A stretch of 64,000 bases of DNA from Clostridium rhizosphaerae (lineage in GTDB: Bacteria; Bacillota; Clostridia; Clostridiales; Clostridiaceae): assembly GCF_016765585.1 (NCBI RefSeq), contig NZ_JAESWC010000014.1, positions 186,001-250,000 on the forward strand. The letters run 5' to 3'. The translations under genes were made by a program, and so were the position numbers. Below the pieces are notes generated by a model. The model saw nothing but the letters and a program-made list of their open reading frames with translations. It was not told where the DNA came from and searched no databases. This document shows, in pieces, positions 44,292-52,304 of this stretch; within the stretch, counting starts at the first letter, position 1; each line of letters opens with the position of its first letter.

Positions 44292-44767
44292 TACACCGAA
44301 ACAAAAAATCAGCATATATATAAGAAAATACATGCTATATAAAAGCCTGTATTCAAGCCGTTTTTAGGAATTTTTTGTATAAAATCAAAAACAGAAAAAA
44401 ACTAGAAATAATATGCGGCGTTGGCAAAAATAAATATATATATATTGTCCTAGAAGTATTAATATATCTACTTTTATAGCTAAGTATTTCTGTAAGTAAA
44501 TATAATTATTTATACCTTATGTGTAATTAGTATGGGAAAATAAGAAAAGAACTAAGATCTTTTCAATATCTGGATTGTCCTCGGCATACCTTCTTTCCAC
44601 ATTATTGTTTATGCAAAGATTTCAAAATTTAAAATGCACTTTATAACACAGCTATAATCTTTATAGCTATTTCAACTTATGTAAATTTATGGTATTCTGT
44701 ATGGTATAATAAAGAAAATTTTTATTTAAAATTATCACATTATATATGCAGAAAGGGGAAATTTATT
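44292..44767. other. Island end sequence with partial duplicates, no gene
   Basis: 44366-44431 is a close copy of 48669-48733, and 44447-44603 is a close copy of 48895-49053. The second block includes the last codons of the LexA-like gene (reading WKEGMPRT on the minus strand), so a gene end was duplicated here. A promoter for the aldo/keto reductase probably lies at 44680-44715 (TTATGG... TATAAT near 44704). No intact gene is seen. Confidence 0.55.
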
Positions 44768-45616
44768 ATGCAAAAAAGAGTTCTAGGAAGAACAAAAGAA
44801 GAGCTGTCCATAGTTGGTTTCGGCGGAATTATAGTCACGGGGGAATCTCAACATGATGCGAATAACTATGTTGCAGAAGCCATTGATGCGGGAGTAAATT
44901 ACTTTGATGTTGCCCCTACTTATGGGGATGCACAAGATAAGCTTGGTCCTGCTCTTGTCGGAAAAAGAAAAAATGTATTCCTAGCCTGCAAAACAGAAGA
45001 CAGAACTAAGGACGGCTCTAGAGCACTGCTTGAGGAATCCTTAAGAAAGCTTAATACTGATTACTTTGATTTATATCAATTTCATGCAGTTACTACCGCT
45101 GAAGATGTAGAGAGAATATTGGGAGTAAATGGTGCTATGGAAACCTTCATTAAAGCAAAGCAGCAGGGACTTATAAAACATATAGGATTCTCAGCTCACT
45201 CTGAAGAAGCCGCTATGGCTTTAATGGATAGATTTGATTTTGACTCAATACTTTTCCCTGTTAACTGGGTAAATATTATGAACTCAAACTTTGGGCCTAA
45301 GGTAATAGCTAGAGCTAAGGAAAAAGACATGGGAATACTTGCTTTAAAAGCTATGGCTAAAACAAAACTTGAGAAAGGTGCAGTCAATAAATATCCTAAA
45401 GGCTGGTATGAAGCCATAGATGATAAAGAACTTGCAATGCTTGCATACAGGTATACTCTTTCTCAGCCTATAACTGCAGCAGTGCCTCCAGGGGATATAG
45501 AGCACTTCAGATGGGCAGTAGAGGCAGTTCAAAACTTTAAGCCTGTAAGTAAAGCTGAAGAAAATACGCTGTCAGAAAAATGTAGAGGACTAAAATCCTT
45601 GTTTCCCCTAGGCTGA
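44768..45616 (+). CDS. Aldo/keto reductase
   Basis: A 282-residue TIM-barrel oxidoreductase. VLGRTKEELSIVGFGG opens it, and the active-site Asp and Tyr lie in VNYFDVAPTYGDAQ. Lys in VFLACKTEDRT and His in YFDLYQFHAV complete the tetrad. It is close to the clostridial aldo/keto reductases that lack the C-terminal ferredoxin domain. It reduces carbonyls with NAD(P)H; the substrate is unknown. The start has AAAGGGGAAA. It is the first gene inside the tRNA-Thr island and unrelated in strand to its neighbours, perhaps cargo. Confidence 0.88.
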   Translation: MQKRVLGRTKEELSIVGFGGIIVTGESQHDANNYVAEAIDAGVNYFDVAPTYGDAQDKLGPALVGKRKNVFLACKTEDRTKDGSRALLEESLRKLNTDYFDLYQFHAVTTAEDVERILGVNGAMETFIKAKQQGLIKHIGFSAHSEEAAMALMDRFDFDSILFPVNWVNIMNSNFGPKVIARAKEKDMGILALKAMAKTKLEKGAVNKYPKGWYEAIDDKELAMLAYRYTLSQPITAAVPPGDIEHFRWAVEAVQNFKPVSKAEENTLSEKCRGLKSLFPLG

Positions 45617-45932
45617 TAAACAAAAAATAAAAAAATCGTGCGATGCAATATTCGTACGATTACCGTTGAATTCAACTAAAATCTTAATAGAGAATATATA
45701 AAAAATTAGAAAGCAGCCAACTATATTTAAATAGCTGGCTGAAATAATTTAAACCATTCTATGTGTTTTTAAGTATGACTTTATAACATCATTCCTTAAC
45801 GTAATATTTTACTAGAGCTATTTTATCAAGTAAGTAGGAGTGAAAAAAATCTATTTAGCTCTTGAGTTTTTATTATTTTAATTGATTAGAATATTGATAT
45901 ATTACCATATATATAAATTTCTCCTGAACATG
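45617..45932. other. Spacer with hairpins and a direct repeat
   Basis: A hairpin at 45632-45659 (AATCGTACG with CGTGCGATT) is followed by T7 on the minus strand. A second hairpin lies at 45711-45742. Bases 45669-45741 are about 80 percent identical to 47659-47733. No gene is visible. Confidence 0.45.
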
Positions 45933-46994
45933 TTAATCAAGTTTGTTTATGACTTCCTCAAATGTTGTACTGTATGTTTTCCCTTTATAAACCGCCACCA
46001 TATCAATTTTTATCTTTGCATCTCTAGGTACTTCAGTTCTATTTGCAGGTATAAGCTTCATATCTTCTGATGATTTACCCGAAACACTAACATCTCTTCC
46101 TATAATATGAAAGGTTACTTTGTACGATACATCATTGCCAACAAAGCTATAATATATTCCATTAGGCTGTGTCGAATAGCTTAAAAACCTTAATCCGAAA
46201 GCATCTACTAAGTTCCCATTTGAGTCCTTAACGTTAAACATATCATATGATGCGGATACAATATAATTAACACTGGATCCAGTACTTCCAGAAGATGGCT
46301 TACTAGGTTCTTGAGTTTTTTTCTTTGCATCCTCTTGAGCTTTCTTTTTTGCATCTTCTTCTACTTTCTTTTTTGCATCTTCTCCTGCTTTCTTCTTTGC
46401 ATCTTCTTCCGCTTTCTTCTTTGCATCTTCTTCCGCTTTTTTTTGTATCTCTATATTATATTGTTCCACTAAATTCCCTGCTTCTTGATTCAGAGGTTCT
46501 ATCTTTACAATGTTGTCTAGAAAAACTATTGCTTGACTATAATTTTTATTTTCAGCTTCTTTTTTTGCATTTACCAGATTTGCTTTTATATATTCGCTTT
46601 TTGCAAAATCAGCTTTTAACTTGGATTCCTCAAAGTATTTAGTATCTTTTTGTGGAACCTTTTTGAATTCATCTATAGCCTCCAAATACTTTCCATCATC
46701 TAATAGTTTCGTTGCCTCATCATAACTTATCTTTGATTTTTTTAAAATATTTACCAGCTCAATGTTAGAGTTAATATCGCTGTTATGTTTGTCGCTATAT
46801 TTTATGGACTGTCTAAAATAATTTACGGCATCATCAAATTTTTCGTTTGCTAGTGTTTCAATTGCTAGCTTGTAATATTTGTTGTAATTATAATTTTTAT
46901 AGGCATATACAGATGTTGGAATAAAAATAATAGCTATTAATATTCCAATTATTAATAGGCCTAAAGACTTATTTTTAGTAAAACCAAATTTCAT
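45933..46994 (-). CDS. Membrane-anchored TPR protein with EDAKKKA repeats
   Basis: About 353 residues: a short cytoplasmic start, one membrane helix (GLLIIGILIAIIFIPTSVYAY), and TPR-like helical pairs to about residue 180 (YYKLAIETLANEKFDDAVNYF and similar). A Lys/Glu/Ala-rich linker with five or six copies of EDAKKKAE follows, then a beta-rich C-terminal domain of about 110 residues. The bulk is probably outside the membrane. ATG 46994 has GGGGG 6 bases ahead. TPRs suggest a scaffold role, and the C-terminal domain is not recognised. The linker DNA is a 24-bp tandem repeat likely to vary in length. Confidence 0.7.
   Translation of the reverse strand: MKFGFTKNKSLGLLIIGILIAIIFIPTSVYAYKNYNYNKYYKLAIETLANEKFDDAVNYFRQSIKYSDKHNSDINSNIELVNILKKSKISYDEATKLLDDGKYLEAIDEFKKVPQKDTKYFEESKLKADFAKSEYIKANLVNAKKEAENKNYSQAIVFLDNIVKIEPLNQEAGNLVEQYNIEIQKKAEEDAKKKAEEDAKKKAGEDAKKKVEEDAKKKAQEDAKKKTQEPSKPSSGSTGSSVNYIVSASYDMFNVKDSNGNLVDAFGLRFLSYSTQPNGIYYSFVGNDVSYKVTFHIIGRDVSVSGKSSEDMKLIPANRTEVPRDAKIKIDMVAVYKGKTYSTTFEEVINKLD
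46324..46443 (-). repeat. Five 24-bp tandem repeats inside the TPR gene
   Basis: The unit TTTGCATCTTCTTCYGCTTT plus four bases starts at 46324, 46348, 46372, 46396 and 46420. Each encodes eight residues (AEEDAKKK), so copy-number change keeps the frame. Confidence 0.85.
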
Positions 46995-47012
46995 AATAAT
47001 CCCCCACAACAT

Positions 47013-47155
47013 TACTACTTTCGTACAAAGCGATTTTTTATCATTATAATACTAATGTATAAATGTATTTCTATATAGATTACAGAATACCTTTTAAAAT
47101 ACATTATATTTTCTCGACACCATTTTACATAGCTATCGGATTAACCCCTTCGCTT
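47013..47155. other. Short AT-rich spacer
   Basis: This is the upstream region of the leftward TPR gene. A TATAAT-like word lies at about 47043-47048 on the minus strand. Nothing else is readable. Confidence 0.3.
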
Positions 47156-47340
47156 TGGACAAAACCTAATAATTTTTCTGTTTTTCTCAAATTTACACAC
47201 TTATTTCAGTATTAGTTAGGTTTTATCCAAAATTAAGATTATAAAATTCATTTGGTGATATAAAACTTAAGCTCGAATGCATTCTCCTATTGCTATAGAA
47301 TTCCATGAGGTCGGTTATTGTTTTGTATGTTTCTCTCATT
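47156..47340 (-). pseudogene. IS3-family transposase remnant
   Basis: Only the last 37 codons of an IS3/IS150-type orfB remain, TYKTITDLMEFYSNRRMHS through LSFISPNEFYNLNF, matching the usual YNxxRxHSSLxxxSPxEF end of that transposase. TGGATAAAACCTAAC (about 47216-47230) just past the stop codon pairs inversely with a copy at 47156-47170. The rest of the element is missing. Confidence 0.8.
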
Positions 47341-47384
47341 TCAATTTTCTTACGCATAATATTTTTCCTCCTATTACGTGCGAA

Positions 47385-47456
47385 AAAACAACGCACGCTT
47401 ATGTATTTTTGCAATACACAACGTGCGTCTATTTTAAACGTGCGTTAATTCAGTTT
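47385..47456. repeat. Cluster of ACGTGCGT inverted words
   Basis: The words TACGTGCG, ACGCACG, AACGTGCGT and AACGTGCGTT occur within 72 bases in alternating orientation between the IS3 and tRNA-Leu remnants. Any two can form a hairpin. They may be a recombinase or regulator site, or the remnant of an element end. Confidence 0.45.
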
Positions 47457-47481
47457 TTTCAATGCTTTCCAGACAAAAAAA

Positions 47482-47540
47482 TGGTGCGAGAGACGGGACT
47501 TGAACCCGTACCGCCTCCCACACGCCCCTCAAACGCGCCA
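47482..47540 (-). pseudogene. tRNA-Leu 3' fragment (second attachment-site remnant)
   Basis: On the minus strand this reads TTTGAGGGGCGTG (loop with anticodon GAG), a long variable arm, the T-arm GGGTTCAAGTCCC and CTCGCACCA. This is a tRNA-Leu from its anticodon loop to the encoded CCA. The 5' half is absent and the anticodon stem cannot close. Such 3' fragments are left by tRNA-integrating elements. Confidence 0.85.
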
Positions 47541-48442
47541 TAAGTTTAACGTATCTCAAAGCTTGTATTTAAGCCATTTTCGGTTAATTATTACTAAAAA
47601 CTATCACACATATTTCAACGTGTTTCATTATTAATATAATAATCATATATTTAATAATAATTCAACTAAAATCTTAATAGAGAATATATAAATAAGTAGA
47701 AAACAGTCAGTTATATAAATAGTTGGCTGCTTTCTACTTATTTATAAGGTATAGCAATACTTCTATGGGAGATTGCTAATTATTTATGCTTATGTTGTAA
47801 ATTCTAAATGTAATGGTTTGATGACAATAATAAAAGCTATCTATTAACTTCAACCTAATAAATAAAAACTTATTATCAAAAAACTAAAAAAGCTGATTAG
47901 ATACTAATCAACTTCTTAGTGTTTATATTAAATGGGGGGACTTATTTGTCATGTTTATATAATACATTCCAATTATGACCATTCCATGACTTTTTTAGAA
48001 ACTATATATTAACTACATTTTAATAATTAGTAAATAAAAACAACCAACTAAAAAAAATAGTTAGCATTCAAAGTACTAACTATTAAATAAGGAATTGATT
48101 ATGAAAAAATTAACCAAATTTTTATTAGCAATCCATTCTGGCATAGGTGTTAAAATTAAAACAAAAATTGGTACAAGTATTAATCGAATTGTTGTAATTT
48201 TATTAGCAAGATTCATAGCCTCAACCCCTTACTATTTTAGTTTAGTATATTACTATTGGAGAATCGTATATATTATACGACCCTGCAGAACACCCCTTAT
48301 TTTGTCATACCATCCACCGTTTCGTACTCAAGATGCCGAAAGGCCTGGAGCGACTGCACTTAGCTTTGCAGATGTGATTTGCAATCTTCTCATGCAATGA
48401 GGAATTGAACATTTTGTTATCAGATGGATATGGATATAAAAC
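47541..48442. other. Degraded spacer, about 900 bases
   Basis: Bases 47562-47580 (TTGTATTTAAGCCATTTTC) resemble 44350-44366 next to the other tRNA fragment, so both are element ends. Bases 47659-47733 repeat 45669-45741 and fold into a hairpin. A reading frame at 48101-48400 (starting MKKLTKFLLAIHSG) has no good ribosome-binding site and no recognisable domain. I see no convincing gene. Confidence 0.4.
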
Positions 48443-48660
48443 TTATAATAATCTCCATCTCATCCCTAATGCATTTATCCATGTCCCTTCGTAATCTTCC
48501 TGTTCTGAATTCACATCATCATCATAAAACAAAATAGCTTCATCTCTTAGCATAATAGTTGCTGAAAACAAATCAGAAGAATAATTATCTTTCGCAGGCC
48601 GCAAATTAAGTGACAATACACCTTCAAAGACAATTTCTATACTATCAGACCAACCACTAT
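48443..48660 (-). pseudogene. C-terminal remnant of an unknown gene
   Basis: About 72 codons (FDSGWSDSIEIVFEGVLSL to WINALGMRWRLL) look like real protein sequence. Upstream they run into the duplicated element-end block at 48669-48733, which supplies only accidental codons. The start of the gene has therefore been lost. The family is not recognised. Confidence 0.5.
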
Positions 48661-48668
48661 CAAATTTC

Positions 48669-49053
48669 AGGAATTCTTTGTATAAAATTAAAAACAGAAA
48701 AAAACTAGAAATAATATGCGCCGTCGGCAAAAATAATTAACATATAAATTGATAAGTCTGCCAGTGAGTCTCTCAGTTAATATAGTAAACGCACACCTGC
48801 CAAAACTACTTACATGAAGTATACGCTACCTCCACACGTGTGTCAATTATTACAGGATACTCAGTAATGCTTTCATTCTTATATTTTTTGCCCTTGTCGT
48901 AGAAGTATTGATATATCTAACTTTTATAACTAAGTATTTCTGTAAGTAAATATAATTATTTATAACTTGAGGTGGATTAGTTGTGGGAAAATAAGAAAAG
49001 AACTAAGCTCTTTTCAATATCTGGAGTGTTCTCGGCATACCTTCTTTCCACGT
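48669..49053. repeat. Second copy of the duplicated island-end blocks
   Basis: Block 48669-48733 matches 44366-44431, and block 48895-49053 matches 44447-44603. Between the blocks this copy has about 160 bases, the other copy only 15. The middle part includes a CACACGTGTGTC palindrome (about 48834-48845). The right block contains the 3' end of the LexA-like gene. Confidence 0.75.
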
Positions 49054-49224
49054 TATATATCCTTTTTCTTTTAGCTTTTCCAAATAACTATGCATCGTAG
49101 AAGTTGATTTTATTTAAAATAGATGCATTAACTCTCTGGTAGTTGGAGATATCTTATTATCATCAATATAAATAGATATTATCTCTAGTACATTCTTTTG
49201 TTTTTCTGACAATTTATTACTCAT
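49003..49224 (-). pseudogene. LexA-like DNA-binding domain with an internal stop
   Basis: The translation MSNKLSEKQKNVLEIISIYI, then ISPTTRELMHLF, stop, IKSTSTMHSYLEKLKEKGYI, then TWKEGMPRTLQIL, is the winged-helix DNA-binding domain of LexA (usual form SPTxREI... LKSxSTVHxHL). A TAA at 49114-49116 replaces one residue in the middle of the helix-turn-helix. The protease half is absent. It follows the 87-residue gene by 18 bases, downstream of a promoter holding a LexA box. Confidence 0.75.
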
Positions 49225-49242
49225 AACTTTCATTCCCCTTTT

Positions 49243-49506
49243 TTATAACTTCCATAAAATCCATTTACATGTCTTTAGTTCATACTTTAATTCAAATAAC
49301 TTCCACTGGTTATTAATAACACTTTGGCATCTAAATATCAGCATCTCATTTCCTGCCAGTTTCTCTTTATCCTTATGCAAGATTCTATCTACTTTTATTA
49401 CTCTCTCACTTTCATCTTCACTTGTTAACTTGAATCTAACAGGATGAGGTGACCCTGTTTTTTCAAACCAGCACACCATATCCACAGGCTTAGCAATTAT
49501 CTTCAT
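49243..49506 (-). CDS. Small SOS-controlled hypothetical protein, 87 residues
   Basis: Begins MKIIAKPVDMVCWFEKTG and consists mainly of beta strands (PHPVRFKLTSED, MLIFRCQSVINNQWKLFEL). I recall similar small proteins beside LexA-like and Y-family polymerase genes in clostridia but know no function. ATG 49506 has AGGTG 5 bases ahead. The promoter upstream carries a LexA box exactly between -35 and -10, so it should be induced by DNA damage. Confidence 0.7.
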   Translation of the reverse strand: MKIIAKPVDMVCWFEKTGSPHPVRFKLTSEDESERVIKVDRILHKDKEKLAGNEMLIFRCQSVINNQWKLFELKYELKTCKWILWKL

Positions 49507-49540
49507 AATTTCACCTACCATGAATCTTCTTTATAGCCAA

Positions 49541-49570
49541 ATTATATTAGAACATTTGTTCGTATGTCAA
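49541..49570 (-). promoter_or_regulatory. SOS promoter with LexA box
   Basis: TTGACA (49565-49570) and TATAAT (49541-49546) are 18 bases apart. The spacer contains CGAACAAATGTTCT (49549-49562), a near match to the Gram-positive LexA box CGAACATATGTTCG. LexA bound there would block RNA polymerase directly. Confidence 0.85.
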
Positions 49571-49643
49571 GTATAAAAAAGTAAGTTTATTAACATGTTT
49601 AATAATCCTTTATTTGTTAAGAGTTTAAGCAGAGGTGAATTTC

Positions 49644-49811
49644 ATGTATGATGAAGAGGAAAGCTTTTATGCTACGGTGAAGCTGATTGTTAAAGAGAGT
49701 AATAAGAAGAGAATAAGACTATTAGAAAATGAGCTTATGGCCTTGGGATGCGTTAATGAAGAAACTGGAGAAGATATTATAAGAGCTACGTTTTGTTTTA
49801 AAAGCATATAA
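49644..49811 (+). CDS. Small hypothetical protein, 55 residues
   Basis: MYDEEESFYATVKLIVKESN starts a 55-residue acidic protein. The ATG has AGAGGTG 6 bases ahead and a strong terminator follows within 10 bases, so it is probably real. It is divergent from the SOS operon and separated from its promoter by about 75 bases; the LexA box could affect both. No family is recognised. Confidence 0.55.
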   Translation: MYDEEESFYATVKLIVKESNKKRIRLLENELMALGCVNEETGEDIIRATFCFKSI

Positions 49812-49819
49812 TAAAAATA

Positions 49820-49845
49820 AAGCTCTGGAATAAACTCCAGAGCTT
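49820..49845. terminator. Bidirectional terminator between two small genes
   Basis: AAGCTCTGGA and TCCAGAGCTT form a perfect 10-bp stem with A/T runs on both sides, located between the convergent 55- and 53-residue genes. Confidence 0.8.
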
Positions 49846-50007
49846 TTATTTAATAATATAAACAACATCATTACACTTTTTACATATTAAAGCTATTGAA
49901 CCATCATCAATACTTTTTATGCTGAAATTTTCTAATGCTTTCTCTGTTATGATTTTTTCTATATTTCCACATTTGCAAATAAGTTTCGTAAATATCACTC
50001 CAAACAT
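49846..50007 (-). CDS. Small zinc-ribbon-like protein, 53 residues
   Basis: MFGVIFTKLICKCGNIEK opens a frame with two Cys pairs, CKC near residue 11 and CKKC near residue 43, spaced as in a small zinc ribbon. The stop codon abuts the shared terminator, supporting transcription from this strand. The ribosome-binding site at the ATG is weak, so the start is uncertain. The function is unknown. Confidence 0.45.
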   Translation of the reverse strand: MFGVIFTKLICKCGNIEKIITEKALENFSIKSIDDGSIALICKKCNDVVYIIK

Positions 50008-50153
50008 TTCTACATTGTATTGCAAATATAATATTCTCCAAATGAATTAAAATTCCTTGAAAAAATAAAAAACAGTAACCATATTTAGATAGCTACATAA
50101 TATATACCAGGACAAGAAGTCCCACGATTTTATATATAAGGGAGGATATTAAT

Positions 50154-50576
50154 ATGCCTAATGATTCTAGACTAATTAATGATTTAGCACGACACATAGG
50201 ACAAACAGTAACTATTTTTACAACTAGTGGAGGTCAATCTGGAAGAGGATTCACAGGAGTTCTTGCATCAGTCAATTGTGATTTTGTTAGACTTGTAACT
50301 AATATTGGTCCAGCACCAGGATGTGCATTGGGAAACTGTTGTGAAGAAAGAGAAGAAAGAAGACGTAGAAATGACGAATGTGAAGAAGAATCTTTCGACA
50401 GAGACAGAGATAGGGACAGAGATAGGGATAGGGATAGAGACAGAGACAGAGACAGAGACAGAGACAGAGACAGATTTGATTGTAATGGAAGAAGAGGACT
50501 AGGCGCAGTAGTTGATATTCCTGCAGATAGAATTGCTGCTTTTGTTCACAATGCTGTAGGAAGTGAAGGTTGGTAA
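50154..50576 (+). CDS. Sm-like/spore-coat-like protein with Arg-Asp repeat
   Basis: 140 residues. The N-terminal region (LARHIGQTVTIFTTSGGQSG to GVLASVNCDFVRLVT) is beta-rich and looks like a small barrel. A Cys-rich stretch (GCALGNCCEE) follows, then 13 Asp-Arg dipeptides, then a last segment (GAVVDIPADRIAAFVHNAV) that seems to complete the barrel. Similar proteins in spore formers are annotated as coat-associated, but I cannot confirm this. A strong AGGGAGGA precedes the ATG. The repeat DNA is a 6-bp tandem array prone to slippage. Confidence 0.65.
   Translation: MPNDSRLINDLARHIGQTVTIFTTSGGQSGRGFTGVLASVNCDFVRLVTNIGPAPGCALGNCCEEREERRRRNDECEEESFDRDRDRDRDRDRDRDRDRDRDRDRDRFDCNGRRGLGAVVDIPADRIAAFVHNAVGSEGW
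50397..50474 (+). repeat. Hexanucleotide tandem repeat, 13 units
   Basis: Thirteen in-frame copies of GACAGA and its variants GATAGG and GATAGA encode (Asp-Arg)13. Change in copy number would preserve the reading frame. Confidence 0.9.
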
Positions 50577-50718
50577 TAGTTACATCAAATTAAATCTTTC
50601 TGAAAAGCAAATAAACTTGGAGGGATTTCTCCCTCCAGGTTTATTGATACGTCATATAAGAATAGGTAATTGGAGTTTTATAACTTTCATCTGGGCTTTT
50701 AAGCCAATCATGCCTTTC

Positions 50719-51771
50719 TTACTTTTCATTAAGCTCGCCGATAACATTTCCGTCCTTATTAAAAGACAGTTTTATTGTCTTAGTCACTATATCTCCATTA
50801 TTAAACTCTGCAGAAACAGTTATGGTATCTGCCGGCAAATCCTCATAAAGTATATTACCATCTTTTTGTAGAATACCCATGGCGTTATCCGGCGACCAGT
50901 TTATAACTTTACCCGGGGTTGCTTTTACTACCAGCCCCTCTTTGAAATATGGAGGCCTTCCATTCTCTTTATTGTATATCTGCATATATCTTCTTTCTCC
51001 TGTTGTGTCTGGAGATCCATGGAAGCCGATCGTATAATCATCAAGGTTTATATCTTTTCCATTGAAATATTTGTTTTTGAATTCATCAAGGTCCCCGCTG
51101 GCCCACAGCTTTGAAAAAGCTTTCTTAATACTGTTATAGCCCATTTCCGGATTTATGAGATCTACTGAAACAGGAATTTGGCAAATGTACAGTTCTCCCT
51201 TTGTCTCCATCTCTTTCATGAGTTCCACATCAAAATAATGAAGCATACCATTCTCTGAAGTATATGTGATATTTACAATATTTTCTCCCATACTGGTTAG
51301 CCCCAAACTTCCACCTTCAAAGTTAACCTCGTATCCATTGCTTTTCTTTACATTTCCTCTTTTAATTTTTCCGGATGGCATTTGGATTTTTAAATTGGGT
51401 TTCAACTCATTCTTTGTATTTGGATCTACTTTAATACCAGGTGAAGTTTTAGAATTATCAATTGATGCTGCATAGGCAACTATCATGAAGTCATTTTTCT
51501 GCTTAACTGTAGTCCCGGTGTCAGGGTTATTTTCAGCATATTTTGTATTGGGTATCAGAGACATATTCGGAAAGTTGAACAATAATACTGCAGCTATGAT
51601 TAAAAATGTTGTTGCAAACCTGAATGATAACCGCACATGTCTGCTTGTCCTGCGTTTGTTTGCAATACTATTCCTGGTGCTTGAGTTCAGTACATTTTTC
51701 AATATAAGGTCTTTATCAGCTATATTTTCATCAATCACTCTTTTAAACAACATACTTTTTTTCATATACAT
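50719..51771 (-). CDS. Membrane anti-sigma factor-like protein
   Basis: 350 residues: a cytoplasmic N-terminus of about 45, one membrane helix (FATTFLIIAAVLLFNFP), then a large extracellular beta-rich part. Its start codon shares one base with the stop of the ECF sigma gene (TAATG), with GGAGG just before, so the two proteins are made together. That arrangement and topology are typical of anti-sigma factors that hold the sigma at the membrane. The extracellular part resembles the DUF4179-type sensors, which is an uncertain assignment. Confidence 0.78.
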   Translation of the reverse strand: MYMKKSMLFKRVIDENIADKDLILKNVLNSSTRNSIANKRRTSRHVRLSFRFATTFLIIAAVLLFNFPNMSLIPNTKYAENNPDTGTTVKQKNDFMIVAYAASIDNSKTSPGIKVDPNTKNELKPNLKIQMPSGKIKRGNVKKSNGYEVNFEGGSLGLTSMGENIVNITYTSENGMLHYFDVELMKEMETKGELYICQIPVSVDLINPEMGYNSIKKAFSKLWASGDLDEFKNKYFNGKDINLDDYTIGFHGSPDTTGERRYMQIYNKENGRPPYFKEGLVVKATPGKVINWSPDNAMGILQKDGNILYEDLPADTITVSAEFNNGDIVTKTIKLSFNKDGNVIGELNEK

Positions 51772-52304
51772 TATTCCTCCTGAAGACTAAATTTATCATT
51801 TATTTCCTTCAAAGTCCTGTACAGCCGGTTTTTTACCATAGACTCGCTTATCCCCAAGCTTTTTGATATATCACAAATCTTTAAGTCATGACTGTAGTAT
51901 AATGTGAAAATTTTAAAAGTGAGTATGTCTCTTTCTTTCAGGTACTGCCATATATCATTGCATATAAGTTTATCATCGCTCAATTCCTCGTCATATAATC
52001 CTTGCTCGAAATTTATTAAGGTTTCATCCTCCGATTGTGAAAATACCGGTATAAAATTCTTTGTGAAACTAAAAATACCATAATACTTGAATAATTCATG
52101 CTTTGCTATTTTGATAGCATACCTTTTATGTTCCCTGATATCACCCTTGGCTTTAAATCTTTTATAGAAGCTCAGGTATATATTTTGTATCAAGTCCGGA
52201 ATATCATCCGGATTATGGCATTTTATCACCACAAATCTCAGGACATCACTATATGTAGAATTATAAATGTCTGTAAAAAGTTCATTTATCTCCGGAACTT
52301 TCAA
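51771..52304 (-). CDS. ECF-type RNA polymerase sigma factor
   Basis: 177 residues with sigma region 2 (YSDVLRFVVIKCHNPDD, DLIQNIYLSFYKRF) and region 4 helix-turn-helix (LKICDISKSLGISESMVKNRLYR). Region 1.1 and region 3 are missing, as in ECF sigmas. The start is a TTG with AGGAGG 9 bases ahead. It is coupled to the membrane anti-sigma protein downstream. A TGAAAC upstream (about 52350 on the minus strand) might be an autoregulatory -35 element, but the -10 match is poor. Confidence 0.87.
   Translation of the reverse strand: MKVPEINELFTDIYNSTYSDVLRFVVIKCHNPDDIPDLIQNIYLSFYKRFKAKGDIREHKRYAIKIAKHELFKYYGIFSFTKNFIPVFSQSEDETLINFEQGLYDEELSDDKLICNDIWQYLKERDILTFKIFTLYYSHDLKICDISKSLGISESMVKNRLYRTLKEINDKFSLQEE

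Noticed and set aside
46325-46642. Long plus-strand frame rich in Leu, Ser and His repeats
   Set aside because: It is the opposite strand of the EDAKKKA repeat region and has no ribosome-binding site; the minus-strand protein has a signal-anchor and TPR pattern.
48095-48400. Open frame of about 100 codons on the plus strand
   Set aside because: No clear ribosome-binding site, no recognisable domain, and it sits in a degraded part of the island. Kept only as a note in the spacer entry.
50397-50474. Regular short repeats considered as a CRISPR array
   Set aside because: There are no spacers; it is a simple 6-bp tandem repeat in a coding frame. No CRISPR array or cas gene was seen in the window.
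50305-50502. Overlapping frame encoding Glu-Thr repeats within the Arg-Asp gene
   Set aside because: It is a shifted reading of the hexanucleotide array; the other frame has the ribosome-binding site and a coherent domain on both sides of the repeat.
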